This document shows positions 5,660-15,304 of a stretch of 64,000 bases of DNA, piece after piece. Positions within the stretch are counted from its first letter, which is position 1. Every line of letters starts with the position of its first letter. A program made the position numbers and the translations under genes. The notes under the pieces are model-generated. The model saw nothing but the letters and a program-made list of their open reading frames with translations, was not told where the DNA came from and ran no database searches. This DNA is from JBJGXI01 sp045635475 (GTDB taxonomy: Bacteria > Bacillota > Bacilli > Bacillales > Amphibacillaceae), in contig NZ_JBJGXI010000016.1 in NCBI RefSeq assembly GCF_045635475.1, forward strand, positions 27,656 to 91,655. The letters are read 5' to 3'.

Positions 5660-8016
5660 CTTTTCTGGACTGCATGTATTTTGTAATGGTTATAGTATGC
5701 TTTTGGCACTTCCATTATAAACGGACTTGGCGTTCCGAACGAAAGCATAATTAATTCATGCATCGCCCGCGTACCCGCAGTATAAAATAAATTTCGTTCT
5801 AAATCACCGCTATATTGTTCTGCTGATGCATTATGAATAATAACCGCATCAAACTCGATGCCTTTTGCTAAATAAGCAGGGATAATGATTAACCCTTTTT
5901 GAAAGGTGAACGTATCTTGGTCCATGAGCATCACTTCGTCCATCTTATTTCTTAACCATAAATAGAGACGCTCACTTTCTCGCATCGTTTTACAAATGAT
6001 CGCGACCGTTTGATATCCTTTTTCTTGCAATCTTGCTATTTCCATAACCATTTTTTCATGCAACATATCGATACTTTCTACTTCCATCAGTACCGGTTTA
6101 TCGCCGTCGCGGTTAAACGCTTCGATCGTATCACCATTTGGCATGAATGATTTCGTAAACTCAACAATTGGCTTGGTAGACCGATAACTTCTCGTCAAGG
6201 TGATTTTTTCATGCGCTTCGTTCACTTTTTCAGATAATAACGTTTCCTCATGCAAGGCATGGGCATAAATCGCTTGATTAATATCACCTAACAGTGTCAT
6301 ACGGCTACTCGGAAATATCTTCTTGAAGTAGGCAAATTGAAACGGTGAATAATCTTGTGCTTCATCAATAAATACATGCTGTATGTTTGTATTGGCATGG
6401 AATCCAATTAGTTTTTTCTGAAAGTATAAATAAGGTGTTGCATCTTCCCAAGGCAAAAATTTCTCATTAAGATAATGTGCCGTATCAGAGAATATAGTCT
6501 TCCAATCCTCTGGTAGTGGGTGGTTAGCTAACATTGCCGTATAATTTTCTTTAAAAAGTTTTATATACGTCGACTTTACATCAACAAAAAATAGCTTCTT
6601 AAGTTTATATTTTAACGGCTTCAATCGTTCACCAATTACCTTTTTACGCAAGAGCCATTCTTCTCGTACATGCTCATTAAATGAATCACTGGAAAATTTC
6701 TCTTCTTCCTGCAACTTTCGATGAATATGCAAATAATCCTCTTTATCGAGAAGCTCAGTTTCTTCTAGTACCCAGTCTTTGGAACGTTCTCTTCTTTCAA
6801 ATTGCTTCACCTTTGTTAACAACCAGTCAGCAACCTGTTCTAACCGGTTTGGTATTGATAGTGAACGGCTAAGGGAATAAAAATATTTCTTTATTTCATC
6901 TTTAGAAATAATTCTCTCTCCGCGGAAGGTTATGTTTTTAAATTGCAAGCCCTTCATACCAAGTGCATCTACAAAGTCATCTAGTACATTTTTATATTCG
7001 ATACTTGCTTTATATTGAATTGCAGCTACTCTCGTTTCATAGTGTTGATCGGTTGTTTTCGCCAAATAATACTCCATTTGTTCGAATGGCGATTCTACCT
7101 TAAATTGCTGCCCGAGATGAGCATCTACGTATTCATAAAATGTCGTTTGTTTCATATTTTCCTCACCCAACTCCGGTAGAACAGTAGCCACATAACTATT
7201 AAATAGCGGGTTAGGAGAGAACAACATGATGTTATCGGATGATAGGATTTCTCTATACCTGTATAACAAATAAGCTACACGCTGTAAGGCTGCCGAGGTT
7301 TTCCCACTCCCAGCAACTCCTTGTACGATAAGTAGCTTGCTTTTTTCATTACGAATAATTTGATTTTGCTCTCGTTGAATTGTTGCAACAATACTTTTCA
7401 TATTCGTATCTGCGGAATTGCCAAGCACGGATTGTAGTAAATGGTCACCAATCGTTAAACCTGTATCGAACATCCCTTTTAAAATAGAATTCCGAATAAT
7501 ATACTGTCGCTTCAGATCCATCTCGCCTTCAATCATTCCGTCAATGGTTCTGTAGGCAGCTTTTCCCGGAGGATAATCATAATACAAGTTGGAAATAGGT
7601 GCGCGCCAATCATAGATTAAAAAATCTTCCTCTTGTTCATCCATCATTGATGCAATACCTATGTAAATAGCGTCCGCTTGTTTGTCTCCATCTTCACGAA
7701 AATCAATTCGACCAAAGTATGGGGATTGCTTCAATTTTTGCAATGTCTTTAGTTGTTCGCTTAACTGGCCATGGCTTCGTTCTCGTTCAGATAGAAATTC
7801 CGCCTGTTGTTTTAAACTAGCTTGTGTTTCAATGATATCGTCTGGTTCATCCAAATTGACGGTAACATCTTCCCAGAAGTTCTTTCTTATATCAATTACC
7901 TTATCTTTTAATTCGCCAGCACGGGATTTCAATTGCTTCATCTTATTTTCTATTTCTTGAACGACGTTATCTACTCTTTTCTGCTCGTCTATCCATTCTT
8001 TGTCGTTTCGATCCAA
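5650..8016 (-). CDS. helD: RNA polymerase-recycling ATPase HelD
   Basis: A 788-residue superfamily 1 (UvrD/Rep-like) ATPase. In Bacillus, HelD binds RNA polymerase, pushes arms into the primary and secondary channels and frees stalled complexes. Visible parts: an N-terminal coiled coil (about 1-95), Walker A GVAGSGKT (about 233-240), the Walker B region FIDEAQD, GDINQAIY and the arginine-finger region LTRSYRSTKPI, and C-terminal helicase motifs. Length is close to B. subtilis HelD (774). The start is TTG with GGGGGTG 7 nt upstream. It is a single-gene unit between repeat B1 and an AT-rich gap (8017-8289) with no gene. Confidence 0.9.
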   Translation of the reverse strand: MDRNDKEWIDEQKRVDNVVQEIENKMKQLKSRAGELKDKVIDIRKNFWEDVTVNLDEPDDIIETQASLKQQAEFLSERERSHGQLSEQLKTLQKLKQSPYFGRIDFREDGDKQADAIYIGIASMMDEQEEDFLIYDWRAPISNLYYDYPPGKAAYRTIDGMIEGEMDLKRQYIIRNSILKGMFDTGLTIGDHLLQSVLGNSADTNMKSIVATIQREQNQIIRNEKSKLLIVQGVAGSGKTSAALQRVAYLLYRYREILSSDNIMLFSPNPLFNSYVATVLPELGEENMKQTTFYEYVDAHLGQQFKVESPFEQMEYYLAKTTDQHYETRVAAIQYKASIEYKNVLDDFVDALGMKGLQFKNITFRGERIISKDEIKKYFYSLSRSLSIPNRLEQVADWLLTKVKQFERRERSKDWVLEETELLDKEDYLHIHRKLQEEEKFSSDSFNEHVREEWLLRKKVIGERLKPLKYKLKKLFFVDVKSTYIKLFKENYTAMLANHPLPEDWKTIFSDTAHYLNEKFLPWEDATPYLYFQKKLIGFHANTNIQHVFIDEAQDYSPFQFAYFKKIFPSSRMTLLGDINQAIYAHALHEETLLSEKVNEAHEKITLTRSYRSTKPIVEFTKSFMPNGDTIEAFNRDGDKPVLMEVESIDMLHEKMVMEIARLQEKGYQTVAIICKTMRESERLYLWLRNKMDEVMLMDQDTFTFQKGLIIIPAYLAKGIEFDAVIIHNASAEQYSGDLERNLFYTAGTRAMHELIMLSFGTPSPFIMEVPKAYYNHYKIHAVQKSNK

Positions 8017-8257
8017 CGAACTACACCCCCGTAAAGCATTTCAATTCTTTAATAACTATAACTCGTATTATTTAACTCTTCACATTTTGTTACCAATAGA
8101 ATACTCCTTGTTTAAACCATTTCCAACTATATAGATTAAGATATCGCTAACTTAAATCTGACGCATTACCATATTATTCATATTTTTCTCATCATATCAA
8201 TAGCGTTATTCTATTACAACACATATTATTATATTCCATCACACCAACAATTAAACA

Positions 8258-8283
8258 CCACCTAGCAATATATCACCAGGTGG
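8258..8283 (-). terminator. Terminator of the luciferase-like gene
   Basis: Stem AGGTGG/CCACCT (8258-8263 with 8278-8283) just past the stop at 8290 on the minus strand. Short stem, weak T tract. Confidence 0.45.
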
Positions 8284-8289
8284 CTACCT

Positions 8290-9300
8290 CTACTTTACTT
8301 TCTTTAAATGTAGTGCCTCTGCGAGTAATTGAAATCCTTTCACCTTGCTATGAAAATCATACATCATACTCGCCAGCATAATTTCCTCTGTATGGTATTG
8401 TTCAGACAGACGAATCAATTGTTTTTTTATAGTATCTGGTGAACCGACTAATATCTTCTTGCGGTTTTCACGGATTTGTTCTAGTTCCGTTACTGAAAAT
8501 TTATACTTAACCGCTTGTTCGGGAGACATTAGCCCTGTATTAATTTCTCCCTTTGCGATTTGGATGAAATGCACATCATAGCTAGCAGCTAGTTTTTCTG
8601 CCTTTTCATCTGTTTCTGCACAAACAACAAAGAAAGCAGCAATTGCCTGTGGCTTGGACTGCATTTCACTAGCTTGAAAGCTTTTGTTATAGCCATTGAT
8701 CGTTGTGCCACCATGCTGTCCGCTAATAAATTGAGCAAAAGCATACGATATACCATTGTTCGCAGCGGTTGCTGCACTAGATCCACTAGATCCTAACAAC
8801 CAAAGCTCCGGAGTTGTTTCAATATCTGGCATCGCCTTTAGTCCACTAAATCGATGGTCTGCGTTTTTTGATCCTGTCAAATAATGAATTAAATCGGTTA
8901 TTTGCTGAGTAAAATCGTTATGATGTAGCTGCTTATGCTCCTGTAATGCACTAGTAGCAAGCGGGATACCACCGGGCGCTCGACCTACCCCTAAATCGAT
9001 TCTATTTGGGTAAAGTGCTTCTAATAGTCTAAAATTTTCAGCAACCTTATATGCACTATAATGTGGGAGCATTACCCCACCAGAACCTACCCTTATTTTA
9101 TTTGTTTGTGCTGCAATATGAGCAACAAACACTTCCGGACTAGAATGCCCTAGCATTTCTAGATGATGTTCGGAAACCCAGAAACGATGAAAACCAAGTC
9201 GCTCAGCAATTTGTGCAAGTTTTACTGTATTATGCAGTTCCGTTTGTGCATTGCTTCCCTGTGGAATGATTGATTGATCTAAAATACTTAATTTCACCAC
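8290..9300 (-). CDS. Luciferase-like flavin-dependent oxidoreductase
   Basis: About 336 residues of the bacterial-luciferase-like TIM-barrel family, close to the B. subtilis YceB/YtmO group. Visible: SILDQSII at the N-terminus, FWVSEHH (substrate/FMN-site His pair), GSGGVMLPHYSAYKVAENFR and IDLGVGRAPGG. These enzymes use FMNH2 and oxygen on unknown substrates. GGAGG (9308-9312) lies inside a longer possible reading frame and 7 nt before GTG 9300, so 9300 rather than 9321 is the start. Transcribed alone between helD and the ABC exporter genes. Confidence 0.85.
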   Translation of the reverse strand: MVKLSILDQSIIPQGSNAQTELHNTVKLAQIAERLGFHRFWVSEHHLEMLGHSSPEVFVAHIAAQTNKIRVGSGGVMLPHYSAYKVAENFRLLEALYPNRIDLGVGRAPGGIPLATSALQEHKQLHHNDFTQQITDLIHYLTGSKNADHRFSGLKAMPDIETTPELWLLGSSGSSAATAANNGISYAFAQFISGQHGGTTINGYNKSFQASEMQSKPQAIAAFFVVCAETDEKAEKLAASYDVHFIQIAKGEINTGLMSPEQAVKYKFSVTELEQIRENRKKILVGSPDTIKKQLIRLSEQYHTEEIMLASMMYDFHSKVKGFQLLAEALHLKKVK

Positions 9301-9399
9301 ATAGCTTCCTCCAATCTTCAAAGCATTAACAAGCTTATTTATCTTCTTCTTTGTTCATTTTAGTAATTGAACTGCTTGAACATGCATGAAAGATGGAAG

Positions 9400-11232
9400 T
9401 TATTTGACTGCTTTCGTTTGAGTTTGAAATAGATTTGCATAAAAACCTTTTGCTTTTAATAAAGAAGCATGCGTACCCGCTTCTATAATTCTTCCATGAT
9501 TTAAGACTAAGATTTGATCTGCTTTTTCAACTGTATTTAAACGGTGTGCAATCACAAAGCTCGTTCTTCCTTCCATTAATGTTGTAAGCGCTTTTGTGAT
9601 TTTTAACTCTGTGATCGTATCAATGCTACTAGTTGCTTCATCTAATATTAAAATAGATGGATTGGCAAGCATCGCCCTCGCTATCGCTAATAGCTGACGT
9701 TGTCCTTGGCTAATACCACTGCCATTTTCAGTTAAGATTGTATCGTAACCATCGGATAACTGTTCGATAAATTGATGCGCATTTGCTGTTTTCGCTGCTG
9801 CAATCACTTCATCGTCTGTTGCCTCTAGTCGTCCATACCGAATATTTTCCCTCACCGTAGTTTCAAACAAATACGTATCCTGCAGTACGGTGGCTATGTT
9901 TGTTCGCAAACTTTTTTTGTTCAATTTTTCAATATCATAGCCATCTATTTTAATAGTCCCTTGTTTAGAATGATAAAATTGCATAAGCAACGAAATAATC
10001 GTTGTTTTACCTGCTCCAGTTGGACCGACTAGCGCAACCATTTGTCCTGGATTAACCTCGAACGAGATATTATCTAAAGCAAGTGCGTATTCATCATAGC
10101 CAAAAGATACATTTTCAAATGTTACCTCGCCTTTAAATGTGTCCACTTCAAGTAACTCGTTGTCTTGTTTGTATTCTTCGTCCTCATCCATGATTTGAAA
10201 AACGCGTTCCGCACCAGCAACCGCTGATAAAATCACATTAAATTGGTTGGCAAGGTCATTTAATGGCCTTGTAAACTGTCTAGCATACGTAATAAATATC
10301 ACAATAGTTCCGATTGTAATCCACTCATTTATCGCCATTAACGCACCGCTCGAAATAATAATCGTAAAACTCAAATTATTAAGTGAGTTCATTAATTTTG
10401 GAATAAAACCTGAATAAACCTGCGCCCAATATGCAGCTTCTTTTAATTGAGCATTTTTAACACTAAACGCTTGGATTACACGTTGTTCTTGAGAAAATGC
10501 CTTCACCATCGTGTGCCCTGACAATGTTTCTTCTATATACCCATTCAAATCACCTAAATGCTTTTGTTGTTGTCTAAAATAACGATTCGTTCGCTTCGTG
10601 ATCCAGTTCATCCCAAAAAACATGAACGGTACAATCGTTAAGGTTAACACTGTTAGTAAAGGACTAAGCCAAAGCATAACGCCAATCGTACCAATTAACG
10701 TTAGCACACTTGTTGTTAATTGAATGACCGAAGAATTAAGCGTTCTACTGACATTTTCCACGTCATTTGTTAACCTGCTCATTAATTCTCCGCTTTGCCT
10801 TTTCTGGAAAAACATAATCGGCAAGCGTTGAATATGAGTAAACAATTCATTCCTCATACGATAGACTGCTGCTTGTGCAATATCAATCATCCAATAGTTT
10901 TGCAACCATAAAGCTACGGACAACAGTACATATGTAACTATAATAAGCAGCAACATAGTAATAAGTGTGTCTGTATCCCAGGCTTCAATAAGATTATCAA
11001 CTGTTAACCCTAGTAAAAATGGACCTAGTAAGGATAAAACGGCACTTAACAATACTAGTATAAGGACAATAGTAAACAATCCCCTACGACCAGACATATA
11101 AGACCAAATTCGAAGGACCGTTTCGGATAAGTTCTCTATTTTTTGAGGCCGCTTCACGCGCTGTTGTGGTCTTCTTGACGGTCCTGGCACATCGCCTCCG
11201 CCTTGGCTAGAGTCATTCGAAGGATTGACCAT
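9400..11232 (-). CDS. yfiC: ABC exporter half-transporter, canonical ATPase partner (YfiC-like)
   Basis: A 610-residue half-transporter: six membrane segments (about 50-340), then a nucleotide-binding domain with Walker A GPTGAGKT (about 404), Walker B ILILDEATSSID with the catalytic Glu, and the switch His in FVIAHRLNTV. Its signature is ISQGQRQ instead of LSGGQ. That change matches the degenerate partner encoded just upstream; the two genes overlap by 20 bp (11213-11232), so they are co-translated as a heterodimer. Family members export drugs or lipids; the substrate here is unknown. RBS GAGGAGG is 6-8 nt before the ATG. Confidence 0.88.
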   Translation of the reverse strand: MVNPSNDSSQGGGDVPGPSRRPQQRVKRPQKIENLSETVLRIWSYMSGRRGLFTIVLILVLLSAVLSLLGPFLLGLTVDNLIEAWDTDTLITMLLLIIVTYVLLSVALWLQNYWMIDIAQAAVYRMRNELFTHIQRLPIMFFQKRQSGELMSRLTNDVENVSRTLNSSVIQLTTSVLTLIGTIGVMLWLSPLLTVLTLTIVPFMFFGMNWITKRTNRYFRQQQKHLGDLNGYIEETLSGHTMVKAFSQEQRVIQAFSVKNAQLKEAAYWAQVYSGFIPKLMNSLNNLSFTIIISSGALMAINEWITIGTIVIFITYARQFTRPLNDLANQFNVILSAVAGAERVFQIMDEDEEYKQDNELLEVDTFKGEVTFENVSFGYDEYALALDNISFEVNPGQMVALVGPTGAGKTTIISLLMQFYHSKQGTIKIDGYDIEKLNKKSLRTNIATVLQDTYLFETTVRENIRYGRLEATDDEVIAAAKTANAHQFIEQLSDGYDTILTENGSGISQGQRQLLAIARAMLANPSILILDEATSSIDTITELKITKALTTLMEGRTSFVIAHRLNTVEKADQILVLNHGRIIEAGTHASLLKAKGFYANLFQTQTKAVK

Positions 11233-12952
11233 TTGGTTCCACCTCCTCTTTCATTTGTGATCTATGAATATTTTGGTACATTATATTTGATTGCAATAAG
11301 GTATTATGTTTTCCTTGAGCAAGTATTTTCCCCTGATGAAAGAGGAGAATGTTATCCGCTTCAATAACAGAACTTATTTTCTGGGAAATAATTAGTGTCG
11401 TACACTGTTTGTTTTTTATTGATTGTAGGACACTGCGTTCTGTGTGTGCATCTAGTGCACTTGTACTATCGTCAAGAACTAAGATCTTGGGATTACGGAC
11501 AAATACCCGCGCTATCTGTAATCGTTGCTTCTGTCCTCCGGATAAATTGACACCACGTTGTCCAACGGTTGTCTCATATTGATCAGGCAAATCCATGATG
11601 AAACGATGGATACATGCATCCTTTGCTGCTTCAACCACTTCTTCCATCGTTGCTTCTTCAGATCCCCACATAATGTTTTCTTTAATAGAACCAGAAAACA
11701 ACTGGATCTCCTGGGTCACAATTCCGATTTGTTTGCGCAAGTTAAGTACATCATAGTTATCCATCGGCCTATCATCTATACGTAATTCGCCAGATGTCGG
11801 TTTATATAGTGCAGGAATCAACTGTGCCATTGTTGATTTACCTGAACCCGTTTCTCCTAATATACCGATTGTTTCTCCGTGACGAACTGAGAAGGATATG
11901 CCTTTTAGTGAAGCATCGCGAGCGGTTGGATACTTGAACATTACATTATCGAAACAAATGTCACCATTAATCGTATGTTGCATACCTTCACCTGTTTCCG
12001 TCACATCGGTGCTCTCATGGTCTAATACATCTGCGATCCGATTCGCCGATGCACGCCCTCGTGTAAAGCTCATTAATAGAAAAGAAAATACGCCGAAAGA
12101 GGCAATCATTCGTGTGCCATAATTTAAAATCGCAACCATATCACCTAACTGGACCGTCCCTGTTTGAATTTGCCTTGAACCAATCCAAAGAATTAATACA
12201 ATACCTAAATTCATCGTTAGCATAACAACAGGCATCGTTAGTTCCATAATCCGGAGCGCTTTTTTGTTTACATCCATTAGTGAGTTATTTACACCAACAA
12301 ATCTTGCTGTTTCATGTTTTTCTCGATGAAAAGCTTTAACCAAACGAATGCCTAGTAAATTTTCTTGAATAATAGTGTTTAGTCTGTCTAGTTTACGCTG
12401 TACTTTTTGAAAAAGCGTGACTCCTCGCTTCATGATCCATAACATAATAAAGAAAAGAATCGGTATAATAGCAGTAAATATAAGAGCAAAACCAACATTA
12501 ATAGTAAATGACATGATAATTCCACCGATGATAAACAGCGGTGCTCGAAGCATAATTCGTAAGCCAGCAAATATAAGCCCCTGTATTTGCGTGACGTCAT
12601 TTGTTAATCTAGTAATTAGCGTTGAAGGTGAAAACGTCTGCACTTCGGTTTCTGAAAACAGTTGCACCTTACCGAAAACATCTCTCCTAATATCATGCCC
12701 TACAGATTGACTGACATCAGATGCATAAAAAGAGCTAATAATCCCTGCACCGAATGCAATTGCTGTGAGGCCAAGTAACACTCCCCCCCATATCCAGATC
12801 GTCGGAAGGTGGCCTTTCTGAATACCCTCATCTATTATTTGAGACATAACTAACGGTTGAACTAATTCTACCGCTAACTCTACTCCCATTAATAAAAGTG
12901 CGATCCAAGCTGCCTTTTTATAAGTTTTTACGTATGATAGCATTTTTTTCAT
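11213..12952 (-). CDS. yfiB: ABC exporter half-transporter, degenerate ATPase partner (YfiB-like)
   Basis: A 579-residue half-transporter with six membrane segments (about 15-300) and a nucleotide-binding domain: Walker A GETGSGKS (about 369), normal signature NLSGGQKQR, but Walker B ILVLDDST with Asp in place of the catalytic Glu and Gln in place of the switch His (IISQKISSV). Together with the SQGQ signature of the partner, this builds one inactive and one active ATP site, as in other heterodimeric exporters (TM287/288 type). First gene of the two-gene operon; CGGAGG lies 7 nt before the ATG. No regulator gene is adjacent. Confidence 0.88.
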   Translation of the reverse strand: MKKMLSYVKTYKKAAWIALLLMGVELAVELVQPLVMSQIIDEGIQKGHLPTIWIWGGVLLGLTAIAFGAGIISSFYASDVSQSVGHDIRRDVFGKVQLFSETEVQTFSPSTLITRLTNDVTQIQGLIFAGLRIMLRAPLFIIGGIIMSFTINVGFALIFTAIIPILFFIMLWIMKRGVTLFQKVQRKLDRLNTIIQENLLGIRLVKAFHREKHETARFVGVNNSLMDVNKKALRIMELTMPVVMLTMNLGIVLILWIGSRQIQTGTVQLGDMVAILNYGTRMIASFGVFSFLLMSFTRGRASANRIADVLDHESTDVTETGEGMQHTINGDICFDNVMFKYPTARDASLKGISFSVRHGETIGILGETGSGKSTMAQLIPALYKPTSGELRIDDRPMDNYDVLNLRKQIGIVTQEIQLFSGSIKENIMWGSEEATMEEVVEAAKDACIHRFIMDLPDQYETTVGQRGVNLSGGQKQRLQIARVFVRNPKILVLDDSTSALDAHTERSVLQSIKNKQCTTLIISQKISSVIEADNILLFHQGKILAQGKHNTLLQSNIMYQNIHRSQMKEEVEPNGQSFE

Positions 12953-13269
12953 GCATGTTCCTCCGAACCATGAATTTTAGTAGTTTCATTATATAGGATA
13001 CTTGAAAAGATATACCAACTATTAGTCCATATAGTATCTATTCGAAACTAACGTGTTGATCTCCATTACTATCTATGGATAATAATTCAACTAAAAAAAT
13101 TCCGTCAAAATTAAATTAAGAAGGAATTTAAAGGAGTCAAATTATTACGTGTATTATGCTTAGTAACCAGGGAGGTTTGAATAGTAATGTTATGTACGAC
13201 AGCCAACAACTTGTGTAGTCTCTCAAAAAAGTGTATAAGGAATATGTGTTATATTATCTTACAAGTGAA

Positions 13270-13314
13270 TTGACTGTTAAACAATTGTCGATTTAAATAA
13301 ACATATGGAAGGAG
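13270..13314 (+). promoter_or_regulatory. Probable sigma-A promoter and RBS of the inositol-phosphatase gene
   Basis: TTGACT (13270-13275), 17-nt spacer, TTAAAT (13293-13298), then AAGGAG 7 nt before the ATG at 13322. The rest of the 12953-13321 gap is AT-rich, and I see nothing else in it. Confidence 0.5.
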
Positions 13315-13321
13315 ATATTGA

Positions 13322-14113
13322 ATGGAAAGTAGCAGTGAATTATATCGGTTAGCTAAACAATGGGTTCTAGAAGCTGGAGAACAACTCAGGAAGACGATGG
13401 ATGGTTCACTGACGATTACATACAAAACATCAGCTGCTGATATTGTTACCCAAAAAGATGTCGAGATTGAGACATTTTTTGCTGATCGACTGAGAAGTGC
13501 TTTTCCATCGCATTATTTATTGGGAGAGGAAGGTGCTTCGCACAATAAAGAATTTGATCCTGCTGATGAAACAGTTTGGATTATCGATCCAATTGATGGA
13601 ACAACTAATTTCGTTCATCTTGGCAGAATTTTTTGTATATCCTTAGCTGTTTATCAAAAAGGCAAACCACTTATTGGTATAGTATATGATCCGATTGCGG
13701 ATGAGCTTTTTCACGCGATGGTCGGTTCAGGTGCTTATTTAAATGATAACAAGTTAGACGAGCTGACTGAAACAACGATCGAAGAATCTGTAATAAGTAT
13801 AAATCAATTATGGACAGTGCCAAATAATAAGGTTGACAATAAGAAGTTACATAAGCTTGTACAGGATGTAAGAGGAACCAGATACTTTGGTTCAGCTGCA
13901 CTTGAAATGGCATATGTAGCATGTGGACGTTTAGACTCTTATTTTGATTTTCGATTATCAACTTGGGATATGGCAGGGGCGATGGTGATCTTGGCTGAAG
14001 TTAATGCAGAAATGAGTACAATTAACCGACAGCCTATTGAGTTGTTTTCACCTAGTACGACGGTTTTCTCAAGACCCTCACTACACAATAAGTTATTGGA
14101 TTATATTAACTGA
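13322..14113 (+). CDS. yktC: Inositol monophosphatase family protein (YktC-like)
   Basis: A 263-residue Mg-dependent phosphatase of the FIG superfamily. Metal and catalytic residues are seen: Glu69/Glu70 (GEEG), Asp89-Pro-Ile-Asp92-Gly-Thr-Thr-Asn (DPIDGTTNFVH) and the C-terminal WDMAG motif. In bacilli YktC is annotated as inositol-1-monophosphatase; the real substrate could also be another sugar phosphate or NADP. Its own promoter and ribosome binding site are visible. It precedes the phn genes by 95 nt, which hold an AT-rich TATAAT-type -10 (14159-14164), so the two are probably separate units. Confidence 0.88.
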   Translation: MESSSELYRLAKQWVLEAGEQLRKTMDGSLTITYKTSAADIVTQKDVEIETFFADRLRSAFPSHYLLGEEGASHNKEFDPADETVWIIDPIDGTTNFVHLGRIFCISLAVYQKGKPLIGIVYDPIADELFHAMVGSGAYLNDNKLDELTETTIEESVISINQLWTVPNNKVDNKKLHKLVQDVRGTRYFGSAALEMAYVACGRLDSYFDFRLSTWDMAGAMVILAEVNAEMSTINRQPIELFSPSTTVFSRPSLHNKLLDYIN

Positions 14114-14208
14114 ATGTAAAAGTTCTGTTTAGGTGTCGATTTTTGGAACTGCCTGTTATATAATTAGACGGTAATAAAATATACAAAAAATTTTAGGGGG
14201 AAAATTTG

Positions 14209-15153
14209 ATGAAGAAACTTCTAGCTTTACTTGCAACATTAGTGTTCGTATTAGTTCTTGCAGCCTGTGGTGGAGACGAAAGTGAAAATGCTGAAAACAA
14301 CACTGGAAATGAAGGCAATGCTGATTCTGAAAACAACGAAACTGAAGAAATTGAGTCACTAACTATGGGTTTTATCCCATCTCAAGAAGCAGATGAAATT
14401 GCAGATAACGTTGAGCCTTTAGAAGCATACTTAACAGAAGAGCTTGGTATCACTGTAGAAGCTGAAGTAATGACAGACTTTGTTGGCCTTGTTGAAGGTA
14501 TGAGAACTGGTCAAATTGATATTGGCTTCATCAACCCGTTTGGTTACGTACAAGCCGTTGATCGTGCAAATGTTGAAATTATTCTTAAATCTATTCGTTA
14601 CGGATCTGACACTTATGTTGCACAATACTTAGTACCAGCAGATTCGGAATTAGAATCAGTTGAGGATATCGCGACAACTGAAGGGTTATCTTGGGCATAT
14701 CCAGACATTCTTTCAACATCTGGTTACTTATTCCCTGGTGCACAGTTGATGGATCTTGGTGTAGAAGATTTAGAAACATTCTATACGCAAGTTGCAACTG
14801 GAGGACATGACAACGCAGCATTAGCAGTTTTAGAAGGTCAAGCAGATTTCGCTACTACTTTCGATGATGCGCGTGATACTTTAGTAGAAGAGCATCCTAC
14901 GATCATGGAAGATTTAAAAATCATTGGACACACTGATCCAATTCCTAATGATGGTATCGCATTACGCGAGAATTTCCCTGAAGACTTAAAACAAAAAGTT
15001 ATTGATGCCTTTATGGCAATTAACGATAATGAAGAAGTATTAGCTGTAATGAATGAAGTATACACTTGGGACGGTATTGCAAAAGCGCAAGATTCTGATT
15101 ACGATGTAGTTCGTAGTGTCTATGATAAATTTGAAGAACAACTATCAGAATAA
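14209..15153 (+). CDS. phnD: Phosphonate/phosphite ABC importer, substrate-binding lipoprotein
   Basis: A 314-residue lipoprotein with signal MKKLLALLATLVFVLVLAAC and lipid-anchored Cys20, followed by an acidic linker (about 21-45). The binding domain has the PhnD-type pattern LTMGFIPSQE...LEAYLTEELGI and GFINPFGYVQA. TTG 14206 directly precedes the ATG chosen here; AGGGGG lies 8 nt upstream of the ATG. It captures phosphonate, phosphite or a related phosphorus ester outside the cell and hands it to PhnE. A terminator-like hairpin lies between it and phnC, so the binding protein is probably made in excess. No C-P lyase or phosphonatase gene is nearby. Confidence 0.88.
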   Translation: MKKLLALLATLVFVLVLAACGGDESENAENNTGNEGNADSENNETEEIESLTMGFIPSQEADEIADNVEPLEAYLTEELGITVEAEVMTDFVGLVEGMRTGQIDIGFINPFGYVQAVDRANVEIILKSIRYGSDTYVAQYLVPADSELESVEDIATTEGLSWAYPDILSTSGYLFPGAQLMDLGVEDLETFYTQVATGGHDNAALAVLEGQADFATTFDDARDTLVEEHPTIMEDLKIIGHTDPIPNDGIALRENFPEDLKQKVIDAFMAINDNEEVLAVMNEVYTWDGIAKAQDSDYDVVRSVYDKFEEQLSE

Positions 15154-15170
15154 TAGGAAGCAATAATCTC

Positions 15171-15208
15171 AAAAAAAGGGAGGAGATTTTTCCTCCCTTT
15201 TTTTTTCA
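15171..15208 (+). terminator. Attenuating terminator between phnD and phnC
   Basis: AAAAAAAGGGAGGAGA pairs with TCCTCCCTTTTTTTTT around TTTT. Strong stem plus U tract; partial read-through would explain high phnD and lower phnCE expression. Confidence 0.75.
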
Positions 15209-15304
15209 CAGTTTAAGGATTATAATATTATTATCACGTTATAATAATATTAATAAGAGGATACGTTAATTACGTAATTTTTTTGCAATAAAGGGGCAAA
15301 AGAC

